DNA from: Paenibacillus uliginis N3/975
GTDB taxonomy: Bacteria; Bacillota; Bacilli; Paenibacillales; Paenibacillaceae
Length of the DNA stretch: 64,000 bases
Direction: 5' to 3'
Assembly (NCBI RefSeq): GCF_900177425.1
Contig: NZ_LT840184.1
Span: forward strand, 1,979,213-2,043,212
Shown here: one piece after another, positions 8,149 through 17,550 of the stretch
Numbering within the stretch: the stretch's first letter is position 1
Layout of the letters: the number at the start of each line of letters is the position of its first letter
Program-made: the position numbers and the translations under genes
Notes under the pieces: generated by a model
The model's database searches: none
What the model was told of the DNA's origin: nothing
What the model saw: only the letters and a program-made list of their open reading frames with translations

Positions 8149-10476
8149 ATGGCTATCAGCGATCAGGATTGGAAAGCCGAACAAACGCGGGTAACGGATG
8201 TCACGGCTAAAATCAGCAGTAAAATTACTCAACTTGAGGCAGATGTCGGTTTAGTGCGTGGGGATGTCATTAACATGCGTAAAGAATTCTGGGATGAGGT
8301 GACCGTCAATTTCAGTAACCCTGATGATTTAGGTGAGACGTCAACCAACCTGCGGCAGCAGGCCCAGGTTCTTTCCGAAAGAGAGAGATCCCACCTCCAG
8401 TCCAGCAAAGCTTTGAAAAAATATAAGAAGCTCGTTTACTCACCTTACTTTGGGCGGATTGATTTTCGAGAAGAAGATATGAATCAGGAGGAGCCTATTT
8501 ATCTAGGGATCGGCTCATTTATGGACGATGACTCGGAGACCTTTCTTGTGTATGATTGGCGTGCTCCGATTTCCAGCTTATATTATGATGGAGCACCGGG
8601 AATAACCCGGTATGAGACACCTTCCGGTACTGTAACGGGAGAGATGAGCCTGAAGCGGCAGTTTGTTATTCATGATGGAGTCATTGAGGTCCTATTTGAC
8701 ACAGGAGTGACCATTGGCGATGAGCTTCTGCAGCAGGTGCTCAGCCACAGCGCTGATGACCGTATGAAAAGCATCGTGGCTACGATTCAAAGAGAGCAGA
8801 ATGCAGTCATTCGGAATGACAAGACACGTATGTTGATCGTTCAAGGTGCTGCCGGGAGCGGGAAAACCTCGGCTGCCCTTCAGAGAGTTGCTTATTTGTT
8901 GTATAAGTACCGGGAGGTGCTGCAGGCCGATCAGATGATACTGTTCTCGCCGAACCCCCTTTTTAACAGTTATGTTTCAACGGTTTTGCCAGAGCTCGGG
9001 GAAGAGAACATGCAGCAGACAACATTCCAATCTTATCTGGAGCATCGGCTCGGAAGGGAGTTCGAGCTGGAAGATGTGTTTACGCAGACCGAGATTTTGT
9101 TGAACGCACCAGATACACCGGCTCACCGGGCGCGGCTGGAGGGAATAGCTTATAAGTCTTCCGTGCCTTATCTGGATGTTATTCGTTCGTATAAAGACCT
9201 GTTAGAGAGAGAAGGCATGATGTTTAGGCCCGTTGTCTTTCAGGGCAGAGTCATCATAAGTGGCGATGAGATGACTGCTCAATTCTATGGTTATGACTCG
9301 GCAGTTAAACTCGCCGGAAGACTCGACTTAATGAGAGAGTGGATGCTGAAGCGTTTATCCGATTTTTCGAATGAAGAGAGAAAAGCTTCATGGGTTGAGG
9401 ATCACATCGAGTTGATGGATCCGGATGATTATCACCGCGCTTATCAAACTATGAGGCGGAAACAGAGCAAGAAGGAAGTCAGCTTTAACGATTTTGATCA
9501 GGAGAGGGAGCTTCTCGGGCGCATGGTGGTCAGTGACCGTCTCAAACCTTTGCGACGTTGGATCAAGCGGTTCCGGTTTGTTGATGTTAAAGGGTTGTAT
9601 CGAAAGCTGTTTGCGGACGAACGGTTGTTCAGACGTTTGGCCGGAAATGAAGCGGCTTTGCCTGGCAGTTGGACTGAAGTGTGTAGTCAGACGATGCAGA
9701 AGATCGAACATAAGGAACTATTTTATGAAGATGCAACTCCGTTTCTTTATTTGAAAGAGCTGCTACAAGGCTTCCGGACGAACACATCGATCCGCCATGT
9801 TATCGTGGATGAGGTGCAGGACTATTCAGCATTTCAGCTGGAGTTTCTTAAAAGGTTGTTCCCGCGTGCAAAAATGACGGTTCTAGGCGACCTCAATCAG
9901 GCCATTTATGCTCACGGTGAAGCGCTGGGAAGTTTGGAGAACCTGGTCAGCCTATACGGAAAAGAAGAGACAGAAGTGATCAACCTAACACGGAGTTACA
10001 GGTCCACTTACGAGATCGTTGAATTTACACGGAAGATGATTCCGGGGGGAGAGGTCATCGTTCCGTTTAACCGCCCTGGCGAGGAGCCTTGCGTTATTCC
10101 GGTGAAGACAGAAGCTGAATTGACGAAGTCGGTCATATCCGATATTCGCAGTCTTCATGACAAGGGATATCACTATGTGGCAGTCATTTGTAAGACGGAA
10201 GAGGAAAGTCGGCGTGTTCAAAAGCAGCTGTCGGCGGAAATTCCGGTAAGACTCATTACAAAGAACACGCCTGCATTTGAAAAAGGTACACTTGTCGTGC
10301 CGGCCTATTTGGCCAAAGGCGTGGAGTTTGATGCTGTGATTATATATAATGGATCGAATGAAGTGTACAGCAAAGAAAGTGAGCGGAAATTGTTTTATAC
10401 TGCTTGCACGCGCGCGATGCATGAGCTTCACATTTACCACGTGGGTGAAAAGAGTACTTTTCTCCCCCAGAATTAA
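8149..10476 (+). CDS. helD: RNA polymerase recycling motor HelD (superfamily 1 helicase-like)
   Basis: HelD binds stalled or post-termination RNA polymerase in Gram-positive bacteria and, using ATP, releases it from nucleic acid. The 775-residue protein shows the expected N-terminal coiled-coil arm (residues 1-90, which reaches the secondary channel). The ATPase domain 1A has Walker A GAAGSGKTS at 233-241, DEVQDYSAFQ as motif II, GDLNQAIY as motif III, and NLTRSYRST as motif IV. A C-terminal 2A domain has KGVEFDAVIIYN and ACTRAMH. Length matches Bacillus YvgS. AGGGGGATG precedes the ATG. It is monocistronic. Confidence 0.9.
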   Translation: MAISDQDWKAEQTRVTDVTAKISSKITQLEADVGLVRGDVINMRKEFWDEVTVNFSNPDDLGETSTNLRQQAQVLSERERSHLQSSKALKKYKKLVYSPYFGRIDFREEDMNQEEPIYLGIGSFMDDDSETFLVYDWRAPISSLYYDGAPGITRYETPSGTVTGEMSLKRQFVIHDGVIEVLFDTGVTIGDELLQQVLSHSADDRMKSIVATIQREQNAVIRNDKTRMLIVQGAAGSGKTSAALQRVAYLLYKYREVLQADQMILFSPNPLFNSYVSTVLPELGEENMQQTTFQSYLEHRLGREFELEDVFTQTEILLNAPDTPAHRARLEGIAYKSSVPYLDVIRSYKDLLEREGMMFRPVVFQGRVIISGDEMTAQFYGYDSAVKLAGRLDLMREWMLKRLSDFSNEERKASWVEDHIELMDPDDYHRAYQTMRRKQSKKEVSFNDFDQERELLGRMVVSDRLKPLRRWIKRFRFVDVKGLYRKLFADERLFRRLAGNEAALPGSWTEVCSQTMQKIEHKELFYEDATPFLYLKELLQGFRTNTSIRHVIVDEVQDYSAFQLEFLKRLFPRAKMTVLGDLNQAIYAHGEALGSLENLVSLYGKEETEVINLTRSYRSTYEIVEFTRKMIPGGEVIVPFNRPGEEPCVIPVKTEAELTKSVISDIRSLHDKGYHYVAVICKTEEESRRVQKQLSAEIPVRLITKNTPAFEKGTLVVPAYLAKGVEFDAVIIYNGSNEVYSKESERKLFYTACTRAMHELHIYHVGEKSTFLPQN

Positions 10477-10504
10477 TGTTAAATAAGGTTGTCCCAAAAA
10501 ACAA

Positions 10505-10550
10505 AAGCAGGTCATCTGAGGATTCATTCCTGGGCGGCCTGCTTCGTTTT
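10505..10550 (+). terminator. Terminator-like hairpin after helD
   Basis: AAGCAGG (10505-10511) pairs with CCTGCTT (10538-10544), followed by CGTTTT. The loop is long (26 bases) but contains further pairing. Preceding bases read GGTTGTCCCAAAAAAC, which looks like an insertion-sequence end, so this may be an element remnant recruited as terminator. Confidence 0.5.
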
Positions 10551-10747
10551 ATGGCTCAGGATGTTTATGATTTGAATAAATAATAAATTTTTCCTTGAAA
10601 GCGAAATCACATATCAGAAAGTTCACAAAATCTTCACAATCACTTTGAACACACATTGAGGCTTTTAACTAACCTATTCATTTCACTGCTTATCCTGTCG
10701 AAAGATATATATGGATGGGAAACTTACATAAGGATAGGTGCTGTCAA

Positions 10748-12448
10748 ATGAAAATTAGAACGAAATTAATAATCTCCTCAACCGTTGTAACTACGGTCAT
10801 AACTTGCATGATCATAAGTGCATTTATTTCTTCAAAAGCAACGGAACGGAAATTCACATCGATCATCGAATTGGATCAGCAGATTGTCTACAATCTGAAT
10901 GAAATGCAGTTGTATTTTGCGGGTATAGCGAATGATGAACGAGGATTTTTACTGTCTGGAGATCAGTTATTTATAGACGATCTGAGAAAGAAACAAGATT
11001 CTTTTGTTCAGTTATTAGAGGAGACGAAAAAGATGTCGGCTTCAGAGCCTGCCGAGTTAAAGAGGTTTCATCAGATCTCTATGGGATATTCCATTTACAA
11101 TGATGCGGTAGAAGAAGTGTTAATCAAGGCAGGTCTTGGACAGAAAAAGCTCAATCCTTTTATCAATTATAAGGAGGCCTTTGGGCTTGAAAGGGAAATT
11201 CGCAAATCCTTTGAACCTGTGATAAAAGAATTCACGGAAGAAAAAGATAAAGAGATGGCAGAACGACAGGATGCAATCAGCAAACAGGCTAATATTCAAA
11301 ACGGAATTATTCTGGTTGTTGGTATAGCCGTGGTTGTATATAACGCACTTCAGAGCTTTTTCCTAGTGCGATCGATTTCTCCCCTAAGTCGGATGCGTGA
11401 GCAACTCTTGAAGATTGCAGAAGGTGGAGGGGATCTGATAACGCAGGTCAGCATCCAGACGAAGGATGAGATCGGAGAAGTGGCTGGTGCCTACAACAAG
11501 CTGAATGAAGGATTCCGGGAAATTGTACTCCAGGTTCAAGATGCTGCCAGTCAGGTGGCGGATTCTACTGTGATGCTCAAATCCAGTTCAGAGGAGATCC
11601 GTCAGGCTACACAACACACCTCGGGTATTATGGAGGAGTTGGCGGCCGGGGTAGAAAATCAGCTTCAAGACACGGAGGCTACTTCAGCCGTTGTCTATGA
11701 AATGGCAGGTGGAATGAAGCAGATCGCAGAAACGGCGCAGGCAACCGCAGAGCTTTCTAGAAAAACGAATGAACTTGCGGGAGAAGGCGAACAGGCTATC
11801 ATTCATACGATGCAGCAGATGGAAAATATACGCAGTAGTGTAAGTCAGTCAACTGAGGCTGTGAAGGAATTGGGCCAAAAAGCCGCAAGTATTGGAGCTA
11901 TGGGTGACATGATTAAGGATGTGGCGGCCCAGACGAGCTTGCTTTCCCTGAATGCTTCGATCGAAGCAGCCCGGGCTGGTGAGCATGGAAGAGGTTTTGC
12001 TGTAGTTGCTTCAGAGGTGAAAAAGCTGGCTGAACAAACAACGGCATCATCAGAAGAAATCAGTCAGTTTGTTGAACAAATTCAACGTGACATCATGGAT
12101 CTGACACTGGTAATGGAGAACGGGCTTCATTCCGTCATGGAAGGTATGAACGTTGCTAGGGGAGCTGAGGATGCTTTTCAAAATATCGAGCAATCGATTG
12201 GGGAGCTGAACGATCAAATCAACAGCGTAAGTGCAGCCACGGAACAGCTGAATTATGGCGCGGAGGGAATTGTTAAATCGGTTAGACGGATTTCTGAGAT
12301 TACGGTAACAACGGCTGGAGGTACTCAAAGTGTCAGCGCTGCAACTGAAGAACAGCTGGCCTCGATGGAGGAAATCACAAACAGTATTCAGACGTTAAAT
12401 GAACTTTCAAATCATCTGCAGCAACTCATGTCCGGTTTTAAAGTGTAA
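10748..12448 (+). CDS. Methyl-accepting chemotaxis protein
   Basis: This transmembrane chemoreceptor (566 residues) signals to CheA/CheW. The first membrane helix spans about residues 8-28, followed by a helical ligand-binding domain of the four-helix-bundle (CHASE3-like) sort. That domain contains NDERGFLLSG, with a conserved glutamate/arginine pair seen in such domains. The second membrane helix is near 184-207, then come a HAMP linker (SISPLSRMREQLLKIAEG) and a long coiled-coil signalling domain with the conserved hairpin tip DVAAQTSLLSLNASIEAARAG. ATG 10748 is preferred over an ATG 11 codons earlier because AGGATAGGTG is correctly spaced before it. The ligand is unknown, and no che genes are nearby. 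Confidence 0.9.
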   Translation: MKIRTKLIISSTVVTTVITCMIISAFISSKATERKFTSIIELDQQIVYNLNEMQLYFAGIANDERGFLLSGDQLFIDDLRKKQDSFVQLLEETKKMSASEPAELKRFHQISMGYSIYNDAVEEVLIKAGLGQKKLNPFINYKEAFGLEREIRKSFEPVIKEFTEEKDKEMAERQDAISKQANIQNGIILVVGIAVVVYNALQSFFLVRSISPLSRMREQLLKIAEGGGDLITQVSIQTKDEIGEVAGAYNKLNEGFREIVLQVQDAASQVADSTVMLKSSSEEIRQATQHTSGIMEELAAGVENQLQDTEATSAVVYEMAGGMKQIAETAQATAELSRKTNELAGEGEQAIIHTMQQMENIRSSVSQSTEAVKELGQKAASIGAMGDMIKDVAAQTSLLSLNASIEAARAGEHGRGFAVVASEVKKLAEQTTASSEEISQFVEQIQRDIMDLTLVMENGLHSVMEGMNVARGAEDAFQNIEQSIGELNDQINSVSAATEQLNYGAEGIVKSVRRISEITVTTAGGTQSVSAATEEQLASMEEITNSIQTLNELSNHLQQLMSGFKV

Positions 12449-12539
12449 TCAATTGTAAACCACCTTTTTGCCATGAATATTACGTGAGAAAGAACCCACA
12501 ATATACAATGAAGCAAATGATGTTAAAGGTGGTCTTCTC

Positions 12540-13820
12540 ATGGAAAACAAGAAATGGGACTTGGTTGCCCTAGCATCCATACCGTTAATCATGACGTTAG
12601 GCAATTCTATGCTAATTCCTATTCTGCCCCAAATTTCAAGAGCTTTGGGTATTAGCTCGTTTATGGTCAGTATGCTGATCACGGTTTATGCCGTTGTTGC
12701 CATACTGCTTATTCCCATAGCCGGGTATCTCTCAGACCGTTACGGGCGCAAAAAAATAATTATACCAAGCTTGATTATTGCTGCTGCAGGAGGCGGGGTT
12801 TCAGCGGTTGCCGCCTGGCTGATGGATGGAATGGGTGCTTACACCGTAATTTTGGCAGGAAGGCTGCTTCAGGGTGTAGGAGCGGCTGGTGCCTTTCCCA
12901 TAGTGATTCCACTTGTAGGTGATATGTTTAAGGAAGAAGAAGGAGTTAGTAAAAGTTTAGGAATTATCGAAACATCGAATACGTTTGGTAAAGTTGTAAG
13001 TCCGATATTGGGAGCCTTTTTGGGAAGTATTATCTGGTATCTTCCGTTTATAGCGATACCCGCGTTATGCTTAATCTCTATTCTATTGGTCATATTTCTT
13101 GTGAAACCGCCTAAGCATAAGGAAAACAAACAGTCAGTCCGTGAATTTTTGAAAACCACGAAAGAGGTTCTTCATGAAAAGGGCCGATGGCTGTATGCGA
13201 TTTTTGCAATTGGCGGTATTGCTATGTTTGGAGTGTTTGGAGTTCTCTTTTATTTGTCGGAGATTCTGGAATCAACGTATCAATTAAAGGGTGTCCTGAA
13301 AGGTCTTGTTCTGGCTATACCGCTCGCTGGGCTCTGCTTGGCTTCTTTTTTGGCAGGGAAATTTATAGGAAATAATAAGATAGTTATGAAGTGGACCGGT
13401 TTTACGGGAATGACACTGCTCACAGCCTCATTGATCATAACGGGATTCAGTGATCAGATATATTTTGTCATAAGTCTGATGACTCTTGGAAGTATTGGTA
13501 TCGGGCTTACGCTTCCATGTATGGACACCCTTCTGACCGAGGGTGTGGAGAAAGAGCAGCGAGGAACGATTACATCACTTTACAGCAGTATGCGCTTCAT
13601 CGGGGTCTCATTGGGGCCACCCGTTGTATCTCTTTTGCTTGGAGCCAATCATTGGGTACTGTTTATTGTGCTGGCCGCAGCGTCGGGGATCGGAGCGCTA
13701 TTAACTTTCTTTGCCGTGAAGCCTGAGGAGCAAGAACAGGGTCATGGCGGAGGAAGCTCTCGGAGGATGCAGTTTAAAAAGCCACATGGATTGAGCAACA
13801 AAAACCTTGCCCGTAAGTAG
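12540..13820 (+). CDS. MFS transporter, DHA1-type drug/metabolite exporter
   Basis: The 426-residue protein has twelve predicted membrane segments, with the MFS motif A in the loop between helices 2 and 3 (GYLSDRYGRKK, about 61-71) and a second motif-A-like loop later (GKFIGNNK). The helix-5 region GPPVVSLL and the first helix IPLIMTLGNSMLIPILPQIS fit the 12-helix drug:H+ antiporter group. Substrate is unknown. The C-terminus is a basic tail (SSRRMQFKKPHG). An AAAGGTGG site precedes the ATG and can pair with an upstream segment (see findings). The stop codon lies in the loop of the following terminator. Confidence 0.85.
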   Translation: MENKKWDLVALASIPLIMTLGNSMLIPILPQISRALGISSFMVSMLITVYAVVAILLIPIAGYLSDRYGRKKIIIPSLIIAAAGGGVSAVAAWLMDGMGAYTVILAGRLLQGVGAAGAFPIVIPLVGDMFKEEEGVSKSLGIIETSNTFGKVVSPILGAFLGSIIWYLPFIAIPALCLISILLVIFLVKPPKHKENKQSVREFLKTTKEVLHEKGRWLYAIFAIGGIAMFGVFGVLFYLSEILESTYQLKGVLKGLVLAIPLAGLCLASFLAGKFIGNNKIVMKWTGFTGMTLLTASLIITGFSDQIYFVISLMTLGSIGIGLTLPCMDTLLTEGVEKEQRGTITSLYSSMRFIGVSLGPPVVSLLLGANHWVLFIVLAAASGIGALLTFFAVKPEEQEQGHGGGSSRRMQFKKPHGLSNKNLARK

Positions 13821-13834
13821 CAAGGTTTTTGTTG
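13796..13834. terminator. Bidirectional terminator between converging MFS genes
   Basis: CAACAAAAACCTTGC (13796-13810) pairs with GCAAGGTTTTTGTTG (13820-13834), a 15-base perfect stem with T-rich and A-rich ends. It also ends the upstream coding sequence. Confidence 0.88.
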
Positions 13835-13876
13835 TTCTATTTCGTGAGAAATGTTCATGTTCAACAAGCTGAACAA

Positions 13877-15100
13877 TCAGATGGATTGATCTGCTTCGGT
13901 CGGGTTGATATTTGGTTTTCGGGAGACGGAACTTTTGATGAGAGCTGCCGCGTATATGATGATTAATAAAACCATGGCAATGGCAGAATAACGATACATA
14001 ACGGTGTAGCTGGAGTATCGGGCAATCGCTCCTAGAATCATGGCACCGATGGCCACCCCGAAGTCTAAAGAATTTAAGAACATCCCATTGGCCATACCAC
14101 GCTGCCGGGCAGGAACTTCCTGTATCATCCAGGTTTGCAGTGAAGGTTGCATGGAGCCGAAGCCAAGGCCGTAGCAAATGGCGGAAATCAGCAGACCTCC
14201 GGTCGAGGAAGCATAAGTAAGGAGCACAAGACCAGCCATCATAAACAAGGCTCCTGGAATTAATAGTGCTTTGTGTCCATAGCGGTCATACAATCGGCCT
14301 GAAACGGGACGGATCAGAATAATGGCAAGGGCATTAAACAGGAAAAAATATTGCGGATTGGACAAATGAACTTCATTTCCGTATACAGCGAGAAAACTTA
14401 GAAGACCACCGTAGGTGACAGATGTCAAGAAATTTAAAACGGAAGGGAGGAGCAAACGGCGTATGACGGAAGTTTTCCCGCCTTCCTGAATAGGTTCAGG
14501 TACCGGCTCTTTATGGTTTTTAGGTGTTCTCGAGGTAAGTAAAAAAGCTAACGGAAATATGAGAATGTTTATGGTTGATGTGATTATAACAAGCGGAGTG
14601 AATCCTCCGCCCTGTAGAAGAGTTAAACCAATCATAGGTCCAATGGACATGGCAAGGGTGGTAGACAAGCCGAAATAACCCATTCCTTCACCGAGGCGTT
14701 TAGCCGGTATTACATCAGAAGCCATCGTCGGGAAGGAAGTGCTGGTCATGCCGAAGCCGATGCCGAATAAAACGCGCATAAGCAGCAGAACACCAATGCC
14801 TGTGGCCCAGTAATAGCCAATAGTTGCAAGCAGGGATATAAAGAGGCCGATGTAAAGCAGCTGCCTGCGTTTTCCCTTTTCCAGAGCTTTACTGGAAAAC
14901 AGCCGGGATGCAATGGCGCTAAAAGCAAATACGCTTGTGATGAGACTAACCTGTGTCGGGCTGGCCCCGAAGGCTTCCTTGGCATAAGCCGGCAGTGTGG
15001 TTAGAAGCATCTGAAGGGTGAGAAACAAGAACAGATTGCTTAGCATTAATGTGACGAATTCTTTGGTCCACAATTTGTTTGTTTTGATTAGGTCATTCAT
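13877..15100 (-). CDS. MFS transporter, MarR-linked efflux pump
   Basis: The 407-residue protein has about twelve membrane helices, begins with a short cytoplasmic head (MNDLIKTNKLWTKEFVTLML), and has MFS motif A-like loops (SRLFSSKALEKGKRR; SGRLYDRYGHKALL). It starts 17 bases after the stop of a MarR gene on the same strand, so the two form an operon in which the regulator probably represses its own pump. Substrate is unknown; small toxic organics or antibiotics are usual for such pairs. Confidence 0.85.
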   Translation of the reverse strand: MNDLIKTNKLWTKEFVTLMLSNLFLFLTLQMLLTTLPAYAKEAFGASPTQVSLITSVFAFSAIASRLFSSKALEKGKRRQLLYIGLFISLLATIGYYWATGIGVLLLMRVLFGIGFGMTSTSFPTMASDVIPAKRLGEGMGYFGLSTTLAMSIGPMIGLTLLQGGGFTPLVIITSTINILIFPLAFLLTSRTPKNHKEPVPEPIQEGGKTSVIRRLLLPSVLNFLTSVTYGGLLSFLAVYGNEVHLSNPQYFFLFNALAIILIRPVSGRLYDRYGHKALLIPGALFMMAGLVLLTYASSTGGLLISAICYGLGFGSMQPSLQTWMIQEVPARQRGMANGMFLNSLDFGVAIGAMILGAIARYSSYTVMYRYSAIAMVLLIIIYAAALIKSSVSRKPNINPTEADQSI

Positions 15101-15117
15101 GGATTTTATCTCTCCTG

Positions 15118-15570
15118 TTATGTCTGATTTCGTTCGATGTTTACGTTCATACGAGAGATGATGTCCCAGAACAGTTCTATCTGCTTCGGATCAATACCTT
15201 CGGCAATAATACGGCTGCACTCCTGCTCTAAGGGAGTTGTGGATGCGATCAGCTCTTTGCCGGTTTCCGTAATATGCAGCAAAAAGGCTCTGCGGTCATG
15301 GGGTGAAACTTCTCTCCGAATGAGCCCTTTTTTTCCTAATAAATCGAGTATGCGTGTCGTAGTTGGCTGATCTTTATCGGCTCTTGCAGCAACTTCTTTT
15401 TGATTCAACCCTTCGCTGATTGCGATCTGGTTTAGCACAGACCACTGTTCAGGTGTAATATCAAAAGGCTTTAATTTGTGTGCAAACAGATTCGTCGCTC
15501 TACGGTAGGTGAAACCGAGCTGAAATCCGATCGAAGGATTGTATTCAGTATTGTTCAAGAAATAATTCAC
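15118..15570 (-). CDS. MarR-family transcriptional regulator of the adjacent MFS pump
   Basis: The 150-residue winged-helix protein has its recognition region at NQKEVAARADKDQPTTTRIL (about 75-94) and the wing LIRREVSPHDRRAFLLHIT. The GTG start at 15570 has only a weak Shine-Dalgarno (GAAAG), so initiation slightly downstream cannot be excluded. The promoter just upstream carries a palindrome between its -35 and -10 elements, which is consistent with autorepression relieved by a ligand of the pump. Confidence 0.88.
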   Translation of the reverse strand: MNYFLNNTEYNPSIGFQLGFTYRRATNLFAHKLKPFDITPEQWSVLNQIAISEGLNQKEVAARADKDQPTTTRILDLLGKKGLIRREVSPHDRRAFLLHITETGKELIASTTPLEQECSRIIAEGIDPKQIELFWDIISRMNVNIERNQT

Positions 15571-15609
15571 CGCTTTCAGTTATTTTTCAAAAAAATATTT
15601 GTCTAAACA

Positions 15610-15639
15610 ATTATATTCATAACAAGTTATGATTGTCAA
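15610..15639 (-). promoter_or_regulatory. Promoter with a palindromic operator in its spacer, for marR-MFS
   Basis: On the minus strand, TTGACA (15639-15634), an 18-base spacer and TATAAT (15615-15610) form a consensus promoter. The spacer contains the palindrome CATAACTTGTTATG (15631-15618), a natural MarR dimer site that would block RNA polymerase when bound. Confidence 0.7.
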
Positions 15640-15640
15640 T

Positions 15641-15697
15641 AAATTGCCTATGTTTATGTGATTAAATTGCCCATATTTATGCGATATTTATGTGATG
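15641..15697. repeat. Imperfect 23-base tandem repeats in a divergent promoter region
   Basis: Units 15641-15663 and 15664-15686 match at 19 of 23 positions (core AAATTGCC..AT.TTTATG). A partial third unit, TTTATGTGATG, follows to 15697. They lie between the marR promoter and the BdbD-like gene, at two helical turns per unit. Confidence 0.6.
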
Positions 15698-15776
15698 AAA
15701 GAGAGATTTGTCCTAGAGTCAGTTTGATAGCTTATTTATAATTCTAAATCTCAATAGGAAAAAGGAGGAGAGACAC

Positions 15777-16541
15777 TTGGGGGAAAGCAAGCGTAAAAAG
15801 TCTAATCATTCCGGTTCACAGCCAAAACCGTCAAAATCCGTAAAGCCATTGTCACAGCGTAAAAGGGTGTTCACTGGAATCATTTTGGGTCTCCTCGTTG
15901 TTGCGGCTATTACTACATTGTTTGTCCTGAATAATAAATCAGGCGGAGAAGAGAGCATGAAATACCCTGATCTCAACCAGGTCCAGGCCGGTGAAGTGCC
16001 GAAAGACTTTGATGTTGAGAATCAACCAGTTTTGGGGGACTCATCAGCGCCGTTTCAAATCGTAGAATTTTCGGATTATAAATGTCCTTACTGCAAAATG
16101 TGGACAGAAGAGGTATTTCCCCGATTGAAAACAGAGTATATTGATACAGGGAAAGCCAATTTTGTATATGTTGATATGGCGTTTCTCGGTCCGGACTCCA
16201 TCCTTGCCGCTTTAGCTGGAGAGACACTGTATCAAATGGATCCGGCTTATTTCTGGAAGTATCATGAACTGATGACGGAACGACAAGGTGACGAAAGTAA
16301 GGAATGGGCGACCTATTCTTTTATTACTGATCTGGTAGAGCAAGAAATGCCTGAAGTGCCATTGGAACAATTTAAAGAAGATCTGAAGTCTGAAAAGTAT
16401 ATCAAGAACATCAAACGTGATTTGGATATCGCGAATAAGCAGGGGGTTCAAGGAACTCCGACGGTCTTTGTCAATGGTGTAAAGTTTGAAGATCCAACGT
16501 TTGAAGAAATACAGGCATATATCGAGAAAAACGGGAAGTAA
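15777..16541 (+). CDS. BdbD/DsbA-type membrane-anchored thiol-disulfide oxidoreductase
   Basis: Such proteins introduce disulfides into exported proteins. The 254-residue product has a basic cytoplasmic start (residues 1-30), one membrane anchor (about 31-50), and a DsbA-fold domain. The domain has the active site CPYC (103-106, FSDYKCPYCKMW) and the cis-proline loop GVQGTPTVFVNG near residue 225. No partner BdbC gene is adjacent. The TTG start lies 8 bases after AAGGAGGAG. A strong terminator follows. Confidence 0.88.
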   Translation: MGESKRKKSNHSGSQPKPSKSVKPLSQRKRVFTGIILGLLVVAAITTLFVLNNKSGGEESMKYPDLNQVQAGEVPKDFDVENQPVLGDSSAPFQIVEFSDYKCPYCKMWTEEVFPRLKTEYIDTGKANFVYVDMAFLGPDSILAALAGETLYQMDPAYFWKYHELMTERQGDESKEWATYSFITDLVEQEMPEVPLEQFKEDLKSEKYIKNIKRDLDIANKQGVQGTPTVFVNGVKFEDPTFEEIQAYIEKNGK

Positions 16542-16568
16542 TGAAGGTTCGATTATTTTCCGGTAATG

Positions 16569-16601
16569 AAGCCAGACGCGAGAGAATGCGTCTGGCTTTT
16601 T
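16569..16601 (+). terminator. Intrinsic terminator after the BdbD-like gene
   Basis: AAGCCAGACGC (16569-16579) pairs with GCGTCTGGCTT (16588-16598), followed by a T-run to 16601. Confidence 0.9.
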
Positions 16602-16808
16602 GTCATGAAGAATAATGGGAAGAAAGTAGTGCTACCTAAAAATAAATCGTTATTGTAACGGATTTTTACAGGGTTTGGATCATAAATGTGGAATAAGGAT
16701 GAGGGAGCGAATTACCTGTTTGAGTTTGTTTGCTCTCATTAAACACAGCCTTAACAATTAGGGGCTACTATAGAAATAAATCCATAAGACGATCAGGAGG
16801 AGTTCAAC

Positions 16809-17546
16809 ATGACACAAATTATCAACTTTGCACACCGGGGAGCATCTGGCGTATGCCCAGAGAACACGATGGCGGCATTCCGCAAGGCACTGGAGCTCGG
16901 AGCAACAGGAATCGAGACAGATGTCCAGATGACCAAGGATGGAAAGCTGGTTCTAATTCATGATGAAACGGTTCTCAGAACGACTGGTGAACAGGGATTT
17001 GTTAAAGATTACACGTTCGAAGAAATCCAGAAGCTCGATGCGGGTTCCTGGTTCAGTGAGGAATTCCGTGGAGAGCGGTTGCCTGCGCTTGAGGAACTAC
17101 TTGAGCTGACAAAAGATCGGGGTACCATTGTAAACATTGAACTGAAAAACGGGAGCATCCAATATCCGGAGCTGGAAGAAAAGGTAATCGCCAGTATCCG
17201 AAGTTTCGGGATGGAGGATCGGGTTGTCATCTCCAGCTTTAATCATTATTCACTCGTAAAATGCAAGTCCATTGCCCCTGAAATCCGTACAGGTATTTTG
17301 TATGTTGAAGGACTGTACAAGGCTTGGGAATACGGCCAATCTGTAGGCGCCGATGCGCTGCATGCTCTAAAATATGCTGTGCTACCTGAATGGGTTGAGG
17401 AAGCCAAAGCATGCGGTATCGTGTACCATCCGTGGACTGTTAATGAACCGGAAGAAATGAAGCGTCTGATTGCGGCTAAAGTAGCCGGTATTATTACCGA
17501 CTACCCGGATCGGCTTGACGGACTGCTTCGTACTGAAGGAGAGTGA
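16809..17546 (+). CDS. Glycerophosphodiester phosphodiesterase
   Basis: GDPD enzymes release glycerol-3-phosphate from deacylated phospholipids or teichoic-acid type diesters. The 245-residue protein has a TIM barrel with the metal/catalytic signatures HRGASGVCPENT (9-20), ETDVQMTKDGKLVLIHD (38-54) and a C-terminal PWTVNEPEEM. No signal peptide is present, so this is a cytoplasmic UgpQ-like type. AGGAGG precedes the ATG by 7 bases. The following MFS gene begins 4 bases after its stop, so the two are translationally coupled. Confidence 0.9.
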   Translation: MTQIINFAHRGASGVCPENTMAAFRKALELGATGIETDVQMTKDGKLVLIHDETVLRTTGEQGFVKDYTFEEIQKLDAGSWFSEEFRGERLPALEELLELTKDRGTIVNIELKNGSIQYPELEEKVIASIRSFGMEDRVVISSFNHYSLVKCKSIAPEIRTGILYVEGLYKAWEYGQSVGADALHALKYAVLPEWVEEAKACGIVYHPWTVNEPEEMKRLIAAKVAGIITDYPDRLDGLLRTEGE

Positions 17547-17550
17547 ATAT

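Noticed and set aside
9985..10527. 180-codon minus-strand frame under helD
   Set aside because: It is antisense to the conserved C-terminal helicase motifs; no start signal or homology.
13701..14177. 158-codon minus-strand frame over the MFS junction
   Set aside because: It overlaps two well-supported MFS genes and a terminator, and has the composition of a shadow frame.
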